From Macrotis lagotis (taxonomy: Eukaryota > Chordata > Mammalia > Peramelemorphia > Peramelidae): DNA of 64,000 nt. The stretch is from contig NC_133665.1 in the NCBI RefSeq assembly GCF_037893015.1, forward strand, positions 105,491,937 to 105,555,936, read 5' to 3'. A program made the translations under genes and the position numbers. The notes below the pieces were generated by a model. It did no database searches. It was not told the DNA's origin and was given only the letters and a program-made list of their open reading frames with translations. This document shows positions 43,351 to 54,964 of this stretch, piece by piece (position 1 is the first letter of the stretch; every line of letters begins with the position of its first letter).

Positions 43351-43492
43351 GCCTCTCAATACTCAAGTAAATTAGTCACTAAAATATATATAGGTTGTTG
43401 AAAAGATGCCAACTTGCTTTGGTTGGAGTTTTCTCACCAGGGATTTTCCTTTAATAATAAAATCACTGGATCCAGTTCCTATCCCTATTCTT

Positions 43493-43649
43493 TTTTTTTA
43501 AATTTTTTTTTGGCAAGGCAATGGAGTTAAGTGACTTGTCCAAGGCCATACAGCTAGATAATTATTAAGTGTCTGAGATCAGATTTGAAATCAGGTCCTT
43601 CTGACTCCAGGGCTCTATTCACTGCACCACCTAGCTAATCCCCACCCCC
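43493..43649 (-). mobile_element. CORE-SINE, antisense, exact target duplication
   Basis: A full antisense copy between exact 12-bp repeats atccctattctt (43,481-43,492 and 43,650-43,661). Confidence 0.93.
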
Positions 43650-43664
43650 ATCCCTATTCTTGAG

Positions 43665-44045
43665 CCTTAGGGAGAGGAAAGGACAATCCTTGGAGGATGT
43701 GAACAGGTTGCAACATAGAGTATATAATCAATGAGTAGTTTAGTAGAATTCAAGATGCTGGCTGTTGTTTTTGATGTGACCAGAGATGGTCTGGTCACAT
43801 GTTGAGGGAGAGAGATGATAGGTCCATAGCTCACTGTTCTCTCAAAGTCATGGAAAAAGAGGAAGGCCATCTTTTGTTGGGTGGACCTTCTATAGTGCCA
43901 GGACAAAGTCAGAGTTGGTCTGACTACAGTTCCAAAGAACTTTGTTTGAAAAATGGTATCTACCTCCAGAGAGACTGAGAGAACTGATGAAAAAGCAATC
44001 TGAAAGCAGATGGAAGCATTTTTTCACTTTCTTAAAAATAAACAA
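43665..44045 (+). mobile_element. LINE fragments: RTE-like C-terminus, then L1 3' piece
   Basis: Translation around 43,775-43,895 resembles the 'GHMxR...W' and 'RGRPPxRWVD' end of RTE-like ORFs in worn form. 43,930-44,045 is an L1 3' UTR piece (tctacctccagagagactga, gaagcattttttcactttct). Both are short and broken. Confidence 0.45.
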
Positions 44046-44337
44046 AAAATAATAGCAACAACTTAAATAGGATTTTTTTGGGTGGTGGTGGGGTAAATTC
44101 CTTTTGGGATACAGGTCTGACTAGATGTGTTTTGAAGTTTTTTTTCCAGCTCAGAGATCCTGTGGTTCTGTGAATTAAATTGGATGAATTGCTATGGAGT
44201 GACAGTGAGTCAGTGGCTCCCACTACAAAGAGGGGCCATTTATAATGCAAAATATGACTATGGGGTCATTTGTCTCCTGGGGCAGTTGTCCTTTTCCCCC
44301 CTTTCCCTGTATTTATATTCATCTGCCTGTGCTAGGG

Positions 44338-44338
44338 C

Positions 44339-44371
<33 letters not shown>
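44338..44371. repeat. (TG)n microsatellite
   Basis: About 16 TG units. The Cys-Val repeats in overlapping frames come from it. Confidence 0.97.
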
Positions 44372-44635
44372 TGAGGAGTGGAGGGAGTAAAGGGGAAGGT
44401 AGAATAAGTGAAGAATTTCTCTTTGGGCAACAGCTCTGGAGGCTCAAAGCTGTGGGTCACTCTTCATCCTTAAGCAGATGGAATTCAGGCTGGCTGCAAA
44501 AAGCAAGACTTCTCTATATAGCCCAGCTTAACCAAAGAATAACCAAAGAAATCTCCAAACCAAAGAAATCTTCTTAGGATCAGAGCTTACAGGGAACAAA
44601 CTAAAAACCCTAATAAAGGGAAGAGATGGTTCAGC

Positions 44636-44870
44636 AGATACAGTATGATACAGTGGAATCAGGAAAATTCATCTTCCTGAGTTTAAATCTGGACTCAGAC
44701 ACTTACTAGCTATGTGACCCTGAGCAAGTCACCTAACCATATTGGTCTCAGTTTCTTTTTCTGTAAAATAAGCTGGAAAAGGAAATAATAAACCCTTCCA
44801 GTCTCTTTGCCAAGAAAACCCTAGAAGGGACCACAAAAAGTTGGATACAACTGAAAAGCGACTGAATTAA
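44636..44870 (+). mobile_element. MAR1-like SINE with RTE-type tail
   Basis: The copy has a degenerate head, core 'atgtgaccctgagcaagtca', 'ggtctcagtttctttttctg', 'aagctggaaaaggaaataat', 'ctctttgccaagaaaaccct', and an end 'aaaaagttggatacaactga'. It has the same structure as 18,808-19,065. Confidence 0.85.
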
Positions 44871-45009
44871 AAAAGGAAGAGAGAAGAGATAAAGGCAACT
44901 TGGGAGCCAGGGAAGTACCTAGAAAATGGACTAAGAACCCTTTAATCCCAGGCACAATCTTTTGCTTTTCTCTTGGTGACTTGCCTAAACCTTCGGAATT
45001 CTCAACCCT

Positions 45010-45905
45010 AGGAGTCATCCACAACTCTTGGCTCTCCTACATCTCCATATCCAATTAGTTGCCAAGTCTTATCTAATCTATTTTCACAAGATCTTTCCCA
45101 TCTGTCCCATTCACACAGATACTACAGACCCAGTCCAGGCCCCCTTCACCTCTTGACTAGACTATTGCACAGTTTCCTAATTGCTCTCCCTGTTTCCAGC
45201 ATTTTCTCTATATATATGGTTGCCAAATTAATATTCCCCAAATACAAGTTTGAGCATGTTAGTCCTCTGCTTGAAAAAAATCTTCCATGGCTCCCTCCTG
45301 TCTCTAAGATAGAATCTAAACTGTGTTTTTTAAAGTCTATAAAGATCTAGCTCTACTTTTCCAGATTCATTTCACATTATTCCCTTTCACACATTCTTTT
45401 TTTTTAAGGTTCTTTGCAAGGAAAATGGGGTTAAGTGGCTTGCCCAAGGCCACACAGCTAGGTAATTATCAAGTGTCTGAGATCGGATTTGAACCCAGGT
45501 ACACCTGACTCCAGGGCTGGTGCTTTATCCACTGCGCCACCTAGCGGCCCCCCTTTCACACATTCTTATGTTTAGCCAAAATGACCAAGTAACTATTCCC
45601 TTTACATAAAAATCCAATTCTCAGTTATGGGGCCATGGGCCCTATGGCCATGGAATGAACATCTTTCTCACCTAGGCCTCCTGGATTCTAAGCTTTCTTC
45701 AAGGTTCTACTCAGGTGCTGCCTCCTATGGAAAGTTTATGTTCGTTCCTTTAGTTTTTGGTGCCATCCTCCTTCCTCAAAGAATCTTGTACTGACTTACC
45801 TGTTTACAAGAATCTTCCCCAAAATATAAATTTCTCCAGAGCAGGAACAACTTTTCATTTTTGGCTTTGCACCCCCAGTTCCTCAAACTATTCCTTGTAC
45901 CTAGG
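45010..45905 (+). mobile_element. L2 LINE 3' region split by a SINE
   Basis: L2 order: 'gagtcatccacaactcttgg', 'ccaattagttgccaagtctt', 'tgactagactattgcacagt', 'gagcatgttagtcctctgct', [SINE], 'caaggttctactcaggtgct', 'atttctccagagcaggaaca'. This is one of the longer L2 copies. Its coding frame is broken. Confidence 0.82.
45399..45550 (-). mobile_element. CORE-SINE, antisense, exact 17-bp target duplication
   Basis: A full antisense copy inside the L2, between exact repeats ccctttcacacattctt (45,382-45,398 and 45,551-45,567). This is the clearest insertion footprint in the window. Confidence 0.98.
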
Positions 45906-46373
45906 GGGACAGGGTCTGGAACTATGATTTCATTGGTACAGAGAAATCCCTTGCTTTATCAAGCAGTTCAGCAACTTCCCAGTATCTTAACTGTTTTAAA
46001 GAGTTGCCTAGAGCTTTGAAAGGTGGCCCTGCGCTCCCCTGACATCCCATGGTTGAATTGCTACCAGTGACCACAGAATCAGTAACACTGACTAGAAAGA
46101 GGGGTCACTTATAATTCTAAATGTGGGTTCATGTTGGGGAGGTAACTCCTGTCAGGGCCAGTATATGCTAGAAGTGGAATTTTGGACCTAGGTTCTCTTG
46201 GTTTCTAAGCCTGGTTCTCTAGCTACTGATCAACAAATCAGGAAACATTTATGAAGAGCTAAACATTATACTAACCTCTAGAAATGCAAAGAAAGTAAAA
46301 AAACCAGAACATTCTCTCAAGAGTTCACAGAATAATAGGATGGACAACACGTACAAAAAAGATCTATCATTTA

Positions 46374-46376
<3 letters not shown>

Positions 46377-46406
<30 letters not shown>
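46377..46406. repeat. (GT)n microsatellite
   Basis: About 15 GT units inside the first copy of the duplicated unit. The second copy has 'catctatctatctccatacacacac' characteristics at the same place in shorter form, so the repeat grew after duplication. Confidence 0.95.
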
Positions 46407-46409
<3 letters not shown>

Positions 46410-46518
46410 CATTTATATACACACAAGATAAATTGGAGATAATCTGAGACACTAATGTCATGTAGTATCAGAAAAGGCTTCTCAGAGGAGGAAGGGTACA
46501 AGCATTCAAGAATCTCAC

Positions 46519-46684
46519 GGGGCAGCTAGGTGGCACAGTGGATAGAGCACCAGCCCTGGAGTCCAGGAGTACCTGGGTTCAAATCCGACCTCAGACACTT
46601 AATAATTACCTAGCTGTGTGGCTTTGGGCAAGCCACTTAACCCCATTTGCCTTGCAAAAAACAAAAAACAACAACAAAAAAAAA
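46519..46684 (+). mobile_element. CORE-SINE
   Basis: A full copy with a long A-rich tail. The repeats caagaatctcac and caaggatctcac flank it (11 of 12 matching). It inserted just inside the second copy of the tandem duplication. Confidence 0.96.
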
Positions 46685-47199
46685 ACCCCATCAAGGATCT
46701 CACAGATTAACAGGATGGACAATGTGAAAGCATATCATATGTACAAAAAAGATCTATCATCTATCTATCTCCATACACACACATACTTATATATACACAA
46801 GACACTAGCATCACATGGGATCAGTAAAGGCTTCTCTCAGGAGAAAGGGTATAAGCTGAGATTAGAAGGGAGATGAGGAAGCCCAGAGGTGGGAGATGGA
46901 GAGAAGGGGGAGAATTCCAGATATGGGGGATAGTTCAGGATGGGGAGATAGAATGGCTGACCCATACTTTTCTAGACAATGAAACTAGGCAAACTGTCTT
47001 GAGTGGAGAAAAGGCATTGAATATTGGTGGTATTTAATAAATATTTGTTATTGAAAAAAAAGAAGAATGAAGCTGAGTGAAGAGTCAGCTGAAGTAATGG
47101 GAAGGATGAGAAGAACTGGTTTCAAGATTTCTAGCTACTTATGGTACTTTCTCCCTCTGAGCCTTAGTTTCCTCATCTGTAAAATGAGAGGATTTCATT

Positions 47200-47850
47200 C
47201 AATTTAGAAGGCATTTATTAAGCACCCAAAAGACTATGTATCAGTCCTTTGTTCTAGAGAGGACCCTGAAACCACAAAGATAAAAAGGAAATAGTTCTTT
47301 TCTTCAAGGAATTTATATTAGGGAGAAGGAAAAGAGGGAGAAGGGCAACAACATGTGCATAGAAAATTAAATGTAGGGGTGGCTAGGTGGCGCAGTGGAT
47401 AGAGCACCGGCCCTGGAGTCAGGAGTACCTGAGTTCAAATCTGACCTCAGACACTTAATAATTACCTAGCTGTGTGGCCTTGGGCAAGCCACTTAACCCC
47501 ATTTGCCTTGAAAAAATGTAAAAAAAAAAGAAAATTAAATGTAAAATGTAATTTCATATATCTAGTATGAAGAGAAATTTGTCAAAATAGAATTGGAATT
47601 CCAGGGCACAAAAGGAGAGATAGGACAAAGTGAGATAGGGACATGGGAGACATGGAGCTAATGTGCATAGGTATGAAGAAACAGGGAATGATAGCTTAGG
47701 AATCACTCAAATTACCAATAAACAATTATTGAGCATCTGCTCTATGCTAGGTGCTTTGGTAAGTGCTGGGAATATAAACACAAATAATGAAATTATCCCT
47801 GTTCTCAAAAAGTACTCATTCTATTGAGAAATAACAAGATGGATAGGGAG
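47200..47850 (+). mobile_element. Old interspersed repeat pieces with a nested SINE
   Basis: 'gaaggcatttattaagcacc' and 'gaccctgaaaccacaaagat' (47,205-47,375), and again 'ttattgagcatctgctctat' and 'gctaggtgctttggtaagtg' (47,713-47,830), are starts of the unnamed family seen at 32,790. The first piece is interrupted by a SINE. Confidence 0.6.
47376..47528 (+). mobile_element. CORE-SINE, exact target duplication
   Basis: A full, nearly consensus copy between exact 15-bp repeats agaaaattaaatgta (47,361-47,375 and 47,529-47,543). Confidence 0.97.
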
Positions 47851-49080
47851 ATAAATAAATAGATATAGATATGTATACACATATATGTAGTTAGATCAAT
47901 ATCTACATTTGTAGGCATAAAAATAGATATGTAGAAAATAAAGCAAATAAATACAAGAGAGTTTCTGCTGAGAGATCTGACTCAGAATCATGAGGTTTCT
48001 GAATGGAGCTTTAGGACAGTATATGGTCTTTTCCTCTTGTTCTTCCCACAGCAATTGATTCTAATTAGTAATCCTTCAGTAAGGAGTAGAAAGTGTAGGT
48101 ATGGGAGGGTGTTACTTATAAAGTAGCTAGGAAAGTGCTGAGAATCTCTGGTTCTTCCTAATGGTCAAAGCAGGGGTCTGTGAGCCAGTCTGGATAGCTA
48201 GTAGAGAGGATGAAGCATATCTGAGGGGCTCACACTCCAATCCCAGTCAGGCCAGATCTGGTCCAAGGCTCACTCCAATCTTGCCCCCAAGATGGGGGAT
48301 TGAGTGGAAGAAGGAAGGGTAGTGTTCTTGGCCTTGGATAGGTTTGATTTATGCACTTCCATACACAAATTAGTTAGGGTCAACTGAGATTAGCATTATC
48401 CTTTATCCAGAGGACAATTATCAGCTAATTTTTTAGGCACATATAGCCCCTTTCTTTCCTCTTGCATTTCATAGATGAGGAAATCAAGAGAAGAAGAATG
48501 TCTTATCCAAGATCATACAACTCATACATACATGGTAAACTGGGTATAGTAGAAAAGCACTGAATTTAGAACAAGAGTTTGAGTCTTTTTCCTCAAATTA
48601 TTTCCTTAAGTACCTAGTTACTCTAAGTTTCCTCATATATAAAATTAAGGGATTGGACTGTACAGTCTAAATTCTCTTCTAGGTCTAGACCCTATGACTC
48701 AAACCCAGGTCTTATGACTCAAGCCCAGCACTTTTTCCATATACCACAGTGCTCTGGGTCTGAGAAAAGCCCCAGTGTTAAGGACTCTTTGAGGGTTCTG
48801 AAAAAGTCTGGAGGCCAGGCAAACTGCGTCAACCAGATTACAGAATGGGTAGATTGTGGTCATAGATTGATCATCTGTAATAGAAACACATCTAATGCTG
48901 GTTTTTGTTTTGAAGGAAAAATGTTAGATAGCCCTTCAAATCCATTTTGAATCAGAACAGAACAAGATATAATCACAAGCATATGAATAAACAGAATAAT
49001 CTCTTTTGTAAAAAAAAAGCCCCCCAAAACCAAAACCCAAAACCCACTTCTACTCATGCCCTTATTGGTTCTCCATTTCT
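47851..49080. other. Mostly unassigned sequence with MIR pieces
   Basis: An antisense MIR trace lies at 48,420-48,530 (catagatgaggaaatcaaga) and a sense MIR at 48,535-48,705 (agtacctagttactctaagt, attggactgtacagtctaaa). No gene is seen. Confidence 0.5.
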
Positions 49081-49085
49081 AGTAC

Positions 49086-49266
49086 AATCCTCCATTTTAA
49101 AGAGGAGATAATCCAGTCCTACAGAGGGAAAATGATTTGCCCAAGGTCTCAAAGGAAATAAGTGACAGAGCTAGGATTCAAATCTACATTTTCTGAGTAC
49201 AAATACAGTTCTAGTCCTCTTTCCTTTCCTCCCCACCCCTCTCTCAATATATTTTTATTTCTTTAC
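49086..49266. repeat. Direct duplicate, copy 1 (contains antisense MIR)
   Basis: This stretch matches 50,206-50,381 in the same orientation over its whole length (tcctccattttaaagaggag, ttctgagtaca, aatatatttttatttc), including bases beyond the MIR part. Confidence 0.8.
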
Positions 49267-49365
49267 ATACACAAATATATGTGCATATATACACTTACAT
49301 GTACATTATGGACATGCATATACACACTACATTCATCCATCCACATATCCACCCATCCATCCATC

Positions 49366-49385
49366 ATATATATATATATATATAT

Positions 49386-49432
<47 letters not shown>
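49366..49432. repeat. Compound (TA)n(CA)n microsatellite
   Basis: About 10 TA units, a short 'tgta' link and about 22 CA units. Just upstream is an ATCC-type repeat (49,331-49,365). Several artefact frames run across it. Confidence 0.97.
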
Positions 49433-49434
<2 letters not shown>

Positions 49435-49639
49435 TCCATTCCCTTAAGGTTCTCCTCCACTCATGACATGGGCTCTTGAAGTGATGTCATTGGAGCACAA
49501 GTTTTGGCAGCCTTAGGAAGCTGAAAATGTAGAATGTAAGCAGTTAGCATTTGTTTTCTTTTTGTAATCCCAGTTCCTATCACAGTACCTCGAACATGGC
49601 AGGAACTTAATACTTATTAGACTGAATTGGAATAAGAGC

Positions 49640-49890
49640 TTAGATCATCCCTAAATTCCTTCTAGTTCTAACTCTATGATCTTAAAGACCATGTGTTATC
49701 TGAGGATTGGATTGCTTGGTCTAGTAGAGAGTTTCTCCAAATCCAGAAAAACTGAGTTCAAATTCTACCAGTGACACACACACATTGTCTCAGTGACCCT
49801 GGAGTAGCCACTTAAGCTCTCAGTGGCCCAGGTTACTCCCCAAAACTGTTTCAATTGCAGTTGTAAAATCTAGAGAGTTTCCTCATTAGT
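49640..49890 (+). mobile_element. MIR pieces
   Basis: A MIR tail (aattccttctagttctaact; 49,645-49,685) is followed by a worn MIR (ggtctagtagagagtttctc, tcagtgaccctggagtagcc; 49,720-49,880). Confidence 0.6.
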
Positions 49891-50205
49891 GTTTCCTCTG
49901 CCAATAAAATCTCAGGTCTGAACTATTCCATCACCAGGGAGCCCATTAGGTGATTTTGTTGTTGTTAAGCAAATCATAAAACATTGTAGGGTTCAAATTG
50001 GAGAATACAGGAAGTATTTAGGTGAATTCATAAATTGTTGGTGCATTGATATCTATATATATGTGGAATATATATTTATATATGTATAAAAATACAAATA
50101 AGGAGGCTGGATCAGATGACTGATCTCTGAGGTCTCTAAGAGCTTTGATGTCTTATAATTCATTGGCTTTTAGACTTGGGAGGGACCTGAAAGGTTGTCT
50201 GGCGT

Positions 50206-50381
50206 AATCCTCCATTTTAAAGAGGAGTCAATTCAGTTCCACAGAGGAAAGGGATTAGCCCAAGGTTCCAAAGGAAGTAATAGAACTAGGAGTCAAATCT
50301 ACCTTTTCTGAGTACAGATAGAGTTCTCACCCTCTTCCCCCCCTTCCCATCCCTTCTCTTAATATATTTTTATTTCCTTCT
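50206..50381. repeat. Direct duplicate, copy 2
   Basis: The partner of 49,086-49,266, about 1.12 kb downstream. It is followed directly by antisense L1 sequence. Confidence 0.8.
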
Positions 50382-50384
50382 TTA

Positions 50385-50800
50385 AATATTTCTCTATAAC
50401 ACATAAAAATTTTTAACTTTAATTTAAAAAAATTTGAATTCCAAATTCTCTTCTTCCTGTCATCCTCTCCTCTTCTCCTCCCTCCTTGAAAAAGGCAGAC
50501 AATTTGATAGAGATTAAACATGTGAAATGATTCAAAACATTTCAATTTAACCATGCTACAGAACAAAACACAGGCCAAAACAAACCCAAAGTGCTATAAA
50601 ACTGTGGCTACCCTTTGACCCAGAAATACATCTAACACTATTATTATGATTATTTACATATAAATCGTATTCCTAATCTATTCTACTGATCCATCCCTCT
50701 ACTTCTTAGCCAGTACCACCAGATCATTTGATGATTAACTACTTTGGAACTACCACTTTGAGATCTGGAACTGCTAAGCCTTCTTCTCTCTCATAAAATC
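50385..50800 (-). mobile_element. Rearranged L1 mosaic
   Basis: An antisense L1 3' UTR comes first (50,385-50,585; 'atttgaattccaaattctct', 'aaacacaggccaaaac'). A short sense piece follows (50,590-50,640; 'actgtggctaccctttgacc'). Then an antisense ORF2 piece (50,660-50,795; 'cctctacttcttagccagta', 'tgagatctggaactgctaag'), corresponding to the 'LKLYYKA...WYW' region of ORF2. At least two breaks are needed to explain the order. Confidence 0.6.
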
Positions 50801-50804
50801 AATC

Positions 50805-50925
50805 AATAATTTTTATTGAGCTGTATTAGGACTATGGTTGTGTTGGGAATACCAAAAAAAAAAAAAAATGCAAAAGACAGTCCCTGCCTTCAAGGAGCTT
50901 ATAATCTAATGGAATCAGAACATTA
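50805..50925 (+). mobile_element. Old interspersed repeat, 5' part
   Basis: 'aatcaatcaataatttttat' and 'cagtccctgccttcaaggag' then 'cttataatctaatgg' are the first 120 bases of the unnamed family at 32,790. Confidence 0.65.
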
Positions 50926-51800
50926 AAGCCCATATGGAAAAGGAAAGAAGTTGTTTGGGCAAAATATCTTATGTGGTTTCTTCTCTTTTACATTCAGGAT
51001 GTGCTGCACCCTACATGACTGGGATTCCAGGTCAAGAACATGGCCAAGAGAGGGACTGTCTTTGGAAGGGAATGAAATCTGATACTCCCTCCCAGCCTGG
51101 GGATGCTGAAGTCAGTGGATGAATTCATTCCTGTCATGTTTAACTATTTTTTTTTATGTTTAACTTTTTAAAATGAGTGATGGAAAAACTCAGCACTGTT
51201 AACAACAGATTAATTCAACTGCAGCAGGCTTTTAAACTTTAGGATCCTGCAAAAAACTATAGGCAGAGGAATGGAAATGGACCCTAATTTCATGAGGGAA
51301 AGTTTCAGAAGCATATTTCAAGACTGCAAAACACCTTAAAAACAAGTACAGATCCAATTCCTTTCCTTCTTCCAGAATTCCAATACCCTTCACTCACAGG
51401 CTCTGACCTGCTAAGAGTTTAGACTATGTCCTGGTATTCAAACAGGGACAGTGCTATTCTGGGGTAGCTTTGGAGAGGCATCAAGTTCCCTTAGTCCTGG
51501 ACAGGGAGGGAAGGGGAAAGAGAGAGGACCTGGGGGCCCCCAGAGACTATGCTTAGTGCCAGTTCTGCTATCTTTGCCTACTCACCTACCTAAGGCAGTG
51601 TCTTTAGAACAGATTAGAAAAGTAGCCAGCAAGCTGAATTGAACAGGTAGAGGAAACAAAGGTACAGCCAGAAGTTTTCAAAGGGAACCTGCTTGGGTCA
51701 AGTAGTATGTGCTACAGAATCTCAGGTCCGCAATTTTGGAACTAGAAGATCACTAAGTCTGGCCCAGATGGGGGAAAAAAAGGGATTCTCATCTCAACTT
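50926..51800. other. Unassigned sequence
   Basis: No gene or repeat is recognised. Frames at 50,934-51,122 and 51,451-51,642 are short and without domains. Confidence 0.35.
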
Positions 51801-51805
51801 TCAAT

Positions 51806-52036
<231 letters not shown>

Positions 52037-52449
52037 ACCCCTTCTAATTGTTTCAGTTCCTTGTCTGACTTCATTTAGGGTTTTTTTTTTTATCAGAGAT
52101 AGTGGAATTGTTTGCCATTTATTTTTCCAGCTCATTTACAGATAAGGAAAGGGGGTGGCCAGGGTCACCCAGTTAGTAATAAGGCCTCAGATATTGAAGC
52201 CAAATTTGAATGCACATCTTCCTGACTCCAGACTCTTATCTATTTTACCATATAATTGCCTAGGGCTCCAACAAGCTTTAATTATTAGGAAGTATTTCCT
52301 AACAATGAGCTTCAATCTGTTTTTTTACATATTCCTCCTGGTGTCAAGCAGTATGAGTCCAACCCCTTTTCCAGGTGATTTCCCCATCCTTTAAGTTACC
52401 TGAAGCCTGTGATATCTCCCTACTAAGTGTTCTTAGAAAATACACTCCC

Positions 52450-52614
52450 GGGGCGGCTAGGTGGTACAGTGGATAGAGCACCAGCCCTAGAATCAGGAGT
52501 ACCTGAGTTCAAATCTGACCTCAGACACTTAATAATTACCTAGATGTGTGGCCTTGGGCAAGCCACTTAACCCCATTGCCTTGCAAAAAAAAACACCTAA
52601 AAGAAAAACAAAAA
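52450..52614 (+). mobile_element. CORE-SINE, target duplication
   Basis: A full copy between agaaaatacactccc (52,435-52,449) and agaaaatacaccccc (52,615-52,629), 14 of 15 matching. Confidence 0.96.
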
Positions 52615-52874
52615 AGAAAATACACCCCCAATATAAGTATAACTAAACTTTGGGGGGGGGGTTCCTTGCCCCTTCCTCCCAACTGAGGCTGGCAGAGCTC
52701 AGAATTCTTTGTTCCTATCTTTTTTTACACTTTACATCCCTTTACTCACTCTATAATCCAGTTACATGGGTCTTCTCTTCTTATACTAGGTAATCCATCT
52801 CTTCTTGACTGTGGGTCTTAGCATTGCCTGCTCTCCCAGGCTGGGAGGGCTCTCCTTCCCCTGCACCAGCTCTT

Positions 52875-53028
52875 TTTTTTTTTTTAGATTTTTCAAGGCA
52901 ATGGGGTTAAGTGGCTTGCCCAAGGCTACATGGCTAGGTAATTACTAAGTGTCTGAGGTTTGATTTGAACCCAGGTACTCCTGACTCCAAGGCTGGTGCT
53001 CTATCCACTGCACAACCTAGCCACCCCA
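52875..53028 (-). mobile_element. CORE-SINE, antisense, exact target duplication
   Basis: A full antisense copy between exact 13-bp repeats tgcaccagctctt (52,862-52,874 and 53,029-53,041). Confidence 0.96.
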
Positions 53029-53049
53029 TGCACCAGCTCTTATAAGAGA

Positions 53050-53220
53050 TCTCCCAACCCTTTCCTCTAAGATTACTTTTCACTTAGACTGTCTTTATCT
53101 ATATGATCCTAGATATTTGCATGTTGCTTCCCCCATTAGAAAATGAGGTCCTTGAGACAGGGCCCCAAGTCCCCAAGCACAGTGGTTGGCATATAATAAT
53201 GTTTTTTGACTGTCCAAAAA
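53050..53220 (+). mobile_element. L2 3' end
   Basis: 'ttgcatgttgcttcccccat', 'gaggtccttgagacagggcc' and 'aagcacagtggttggcatat' give the same L2 end as at 61-250. Confidence 0.7.
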
Positions 53221-53313
53221 ACTTCATAGAGTAAATAAGTTGGGGAGGTATTTCAATAGACAAATTCTTTGCCTGTATATGAGACAATTCACTATGGGTT
53301 TGGGGGAGATCTC

Positions 53314-53474
53314 ATTTTTTTTTTTTTTAGGTTTTTGCGAGGCAAATGGGGTTAAGTGGCTTGCCCAAGGCCACACAGCTAGGTAATTATTAAGTGTCTG
53401 AGATCAGATTTAAACTCAGGCACTCCTGACTCCAGGGCAGGTGCTCTATCCATTGTGCTACCTAGCCATCCCCC
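53314..53474 (-). mobile_element. CORE-SINE, antisense
   Basis: A full antisense copy. It is directly followed by a 40-bp antisense L1 end (ttaagaaagattttatttga; 53,483-53,515). Confidence 0.94.
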
Positions 53475-53859
53475 CTTTTATTTAAGAAAGATTTTATTTG
53501 AGTTTTACACATTGCAGTATTCTTCTTGAATCACAGAAGTCTAATACATTCCTCTTAGTTCATGGAAATAAACGTTTCCGTTTCCAGTAAATGTTCTGGA
53601 TATTTCGATGGAACAAAATGAAGTGGACATTTCCTGATTTCCAAGTCTTTGGAGCTTATGGTTGGGAAGCAGGGTGGGGATCTCCTCAGACTACCTCATT
53701 GTCTCCCAAGTGCAGAGAAATGTTCTGAAGAGGGGATATGAAGTTTACAAAACACAGGGATAGTCCCTACCTCTCTTCTTTTTCTTTTTGGGTGGGTGGG
53801 CATTGGGAGGGTAGGGTGGAAGGGTGGGGGGACACTCCCACATTCTTCCTCTCTGCATT

Positions 53860-54955
53860 CTCATCAGCTTCCATGGGTTCAACTTTCACCCAGATGTAGT
53901 TGACTCCCAAATCTACGCATCCAACCCTAATCTCTCTTCTGAGTTCCATTTGACTATCTTCAATTTCCTGTTCAAGATTCTTTACCTAGATATCTCTGCA
54001 CATTAAGCTAAACATATTCAAAACAATTCATTATCTGTTCTCCTAAACTCATCCTTTTGCCCAACATCCCTAGTTCTGTCATGGATACCACTATTCTTCC
54101 AGTTGTAGGACATTCTTGGCTCTTCATTGTCACTCACATCCCTCCCAACCCCAACCCTCACCCCCAAATAATTGCCAGGTCTGTTTGATTCTCTCTCCAC
54201 AACATCTCCATCATCCATCCTTTTTTCTCCATTCTTATAATACCACCACCACCACCACCACCACCACCACCACCACACTACCACCACACTTTGGCCTTCA
54301 GCACCTGTAACCTAGACAACTGAAACAACGTCCTAATTGATCTCTTTGAATCTAGACTCTTTACATTCCAATCCCTCTTCTTCACAGCAGACAAACTAAA
54401 ATCTTGAAAGCACCAGTCTGACCCTGTTACTCCCCGATTAAGAAGTTTTAATGCCTCCCTATTGCCCCAAGGATAAAATACACATTCCTCTGTTTGGCAT
54501 TTAAAGCCCTTTACAATCTGACTCCAGTTGATCTTTCCAGCCTCGTTACCCATTACTCCTCCTCAAATTCTCTATTTTCCAGCTAAACTGGTCTGTTTGT
54601 TGTTCTTCATAAACTACATTCCATTTCCTGTGTCTCTCTGTCTTTACATGGAAAATTCCCCCATGCCTGGAATGTTATCTCTACTTCTACCTCTTAGAAT
54701 CCTTAGATGCTTAAAGGATTCAATTCAAGGACTAACTTCATCAAGTTGCTATCCCTCTTCCCTACCTCTATATTATTAATTGGTATTGATTTTGCATAAA
54801 TATTGTAATTACTTATTGTGTTACATGTTTATGTTGTCATGCCTCCTTACCACCCTTACCAATCTCCTTGAGGGCACGAACCTGTTTTGTTGTTGCATTC
54901 ACAGTAAAGAGTAAATGCTGGATAAACAGAAGGCCCTTAATGCTTTTTGAATTGA
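53860..54955 (+). mobile_element. L2 LINE 3' region, longest copy in the window
   Basis: The L2 end is nearly continuous: 'gttgactcccaaatctacgc', 'ttcattgtcactcacatccc', 'aattgccaggtctgtttgat', 'tgaccctgttactccccgat', 'gcatttaaagccctttacaa', 'ccccatgcctggaatgttat', 'tctccttgagggcacgaacc', 'aaggcccttaatgctttttg'. An (ACC)12 repeat interrupts it at 54,242-54,276. Its frame is broken throughout. Confidence 0.88.
54242..54276. repeat. (ACC)n trinucleotide repeat, about 12 units
   Basis: A perfect ACC run inside the L2. It accounts for the poly-Thr and poly-Trp stretches in frames on the two strands. Confidence 0.97.
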
Positions 54956-54964
54956 ATTGAGTGT

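Larger units (their letters stand above)
46225..46960 (+). mobile_element. Old interspersed repeat with an internal tandem duplication
   Basis: The unnamed family (also at 32,790) begins 'caggaaacatttatgaagag'. A unit of about 190 bp is present twice. The first copy is 46,316-46,505 (aggatggacaa, acaaaaaagatctatcat, aaaggcttctcagaggagga). The second runs from about 46,506 and resumes after a SINE at 46,685-46,855 (aggatggacaatgtgaaagc, acaaaaaagatctatcat, aaaggcttctctcaggagaa). Sequence continues as 'gattagaagggagatgagga' and 'gagaattccagatatggggg'. Confidence 0.75.
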
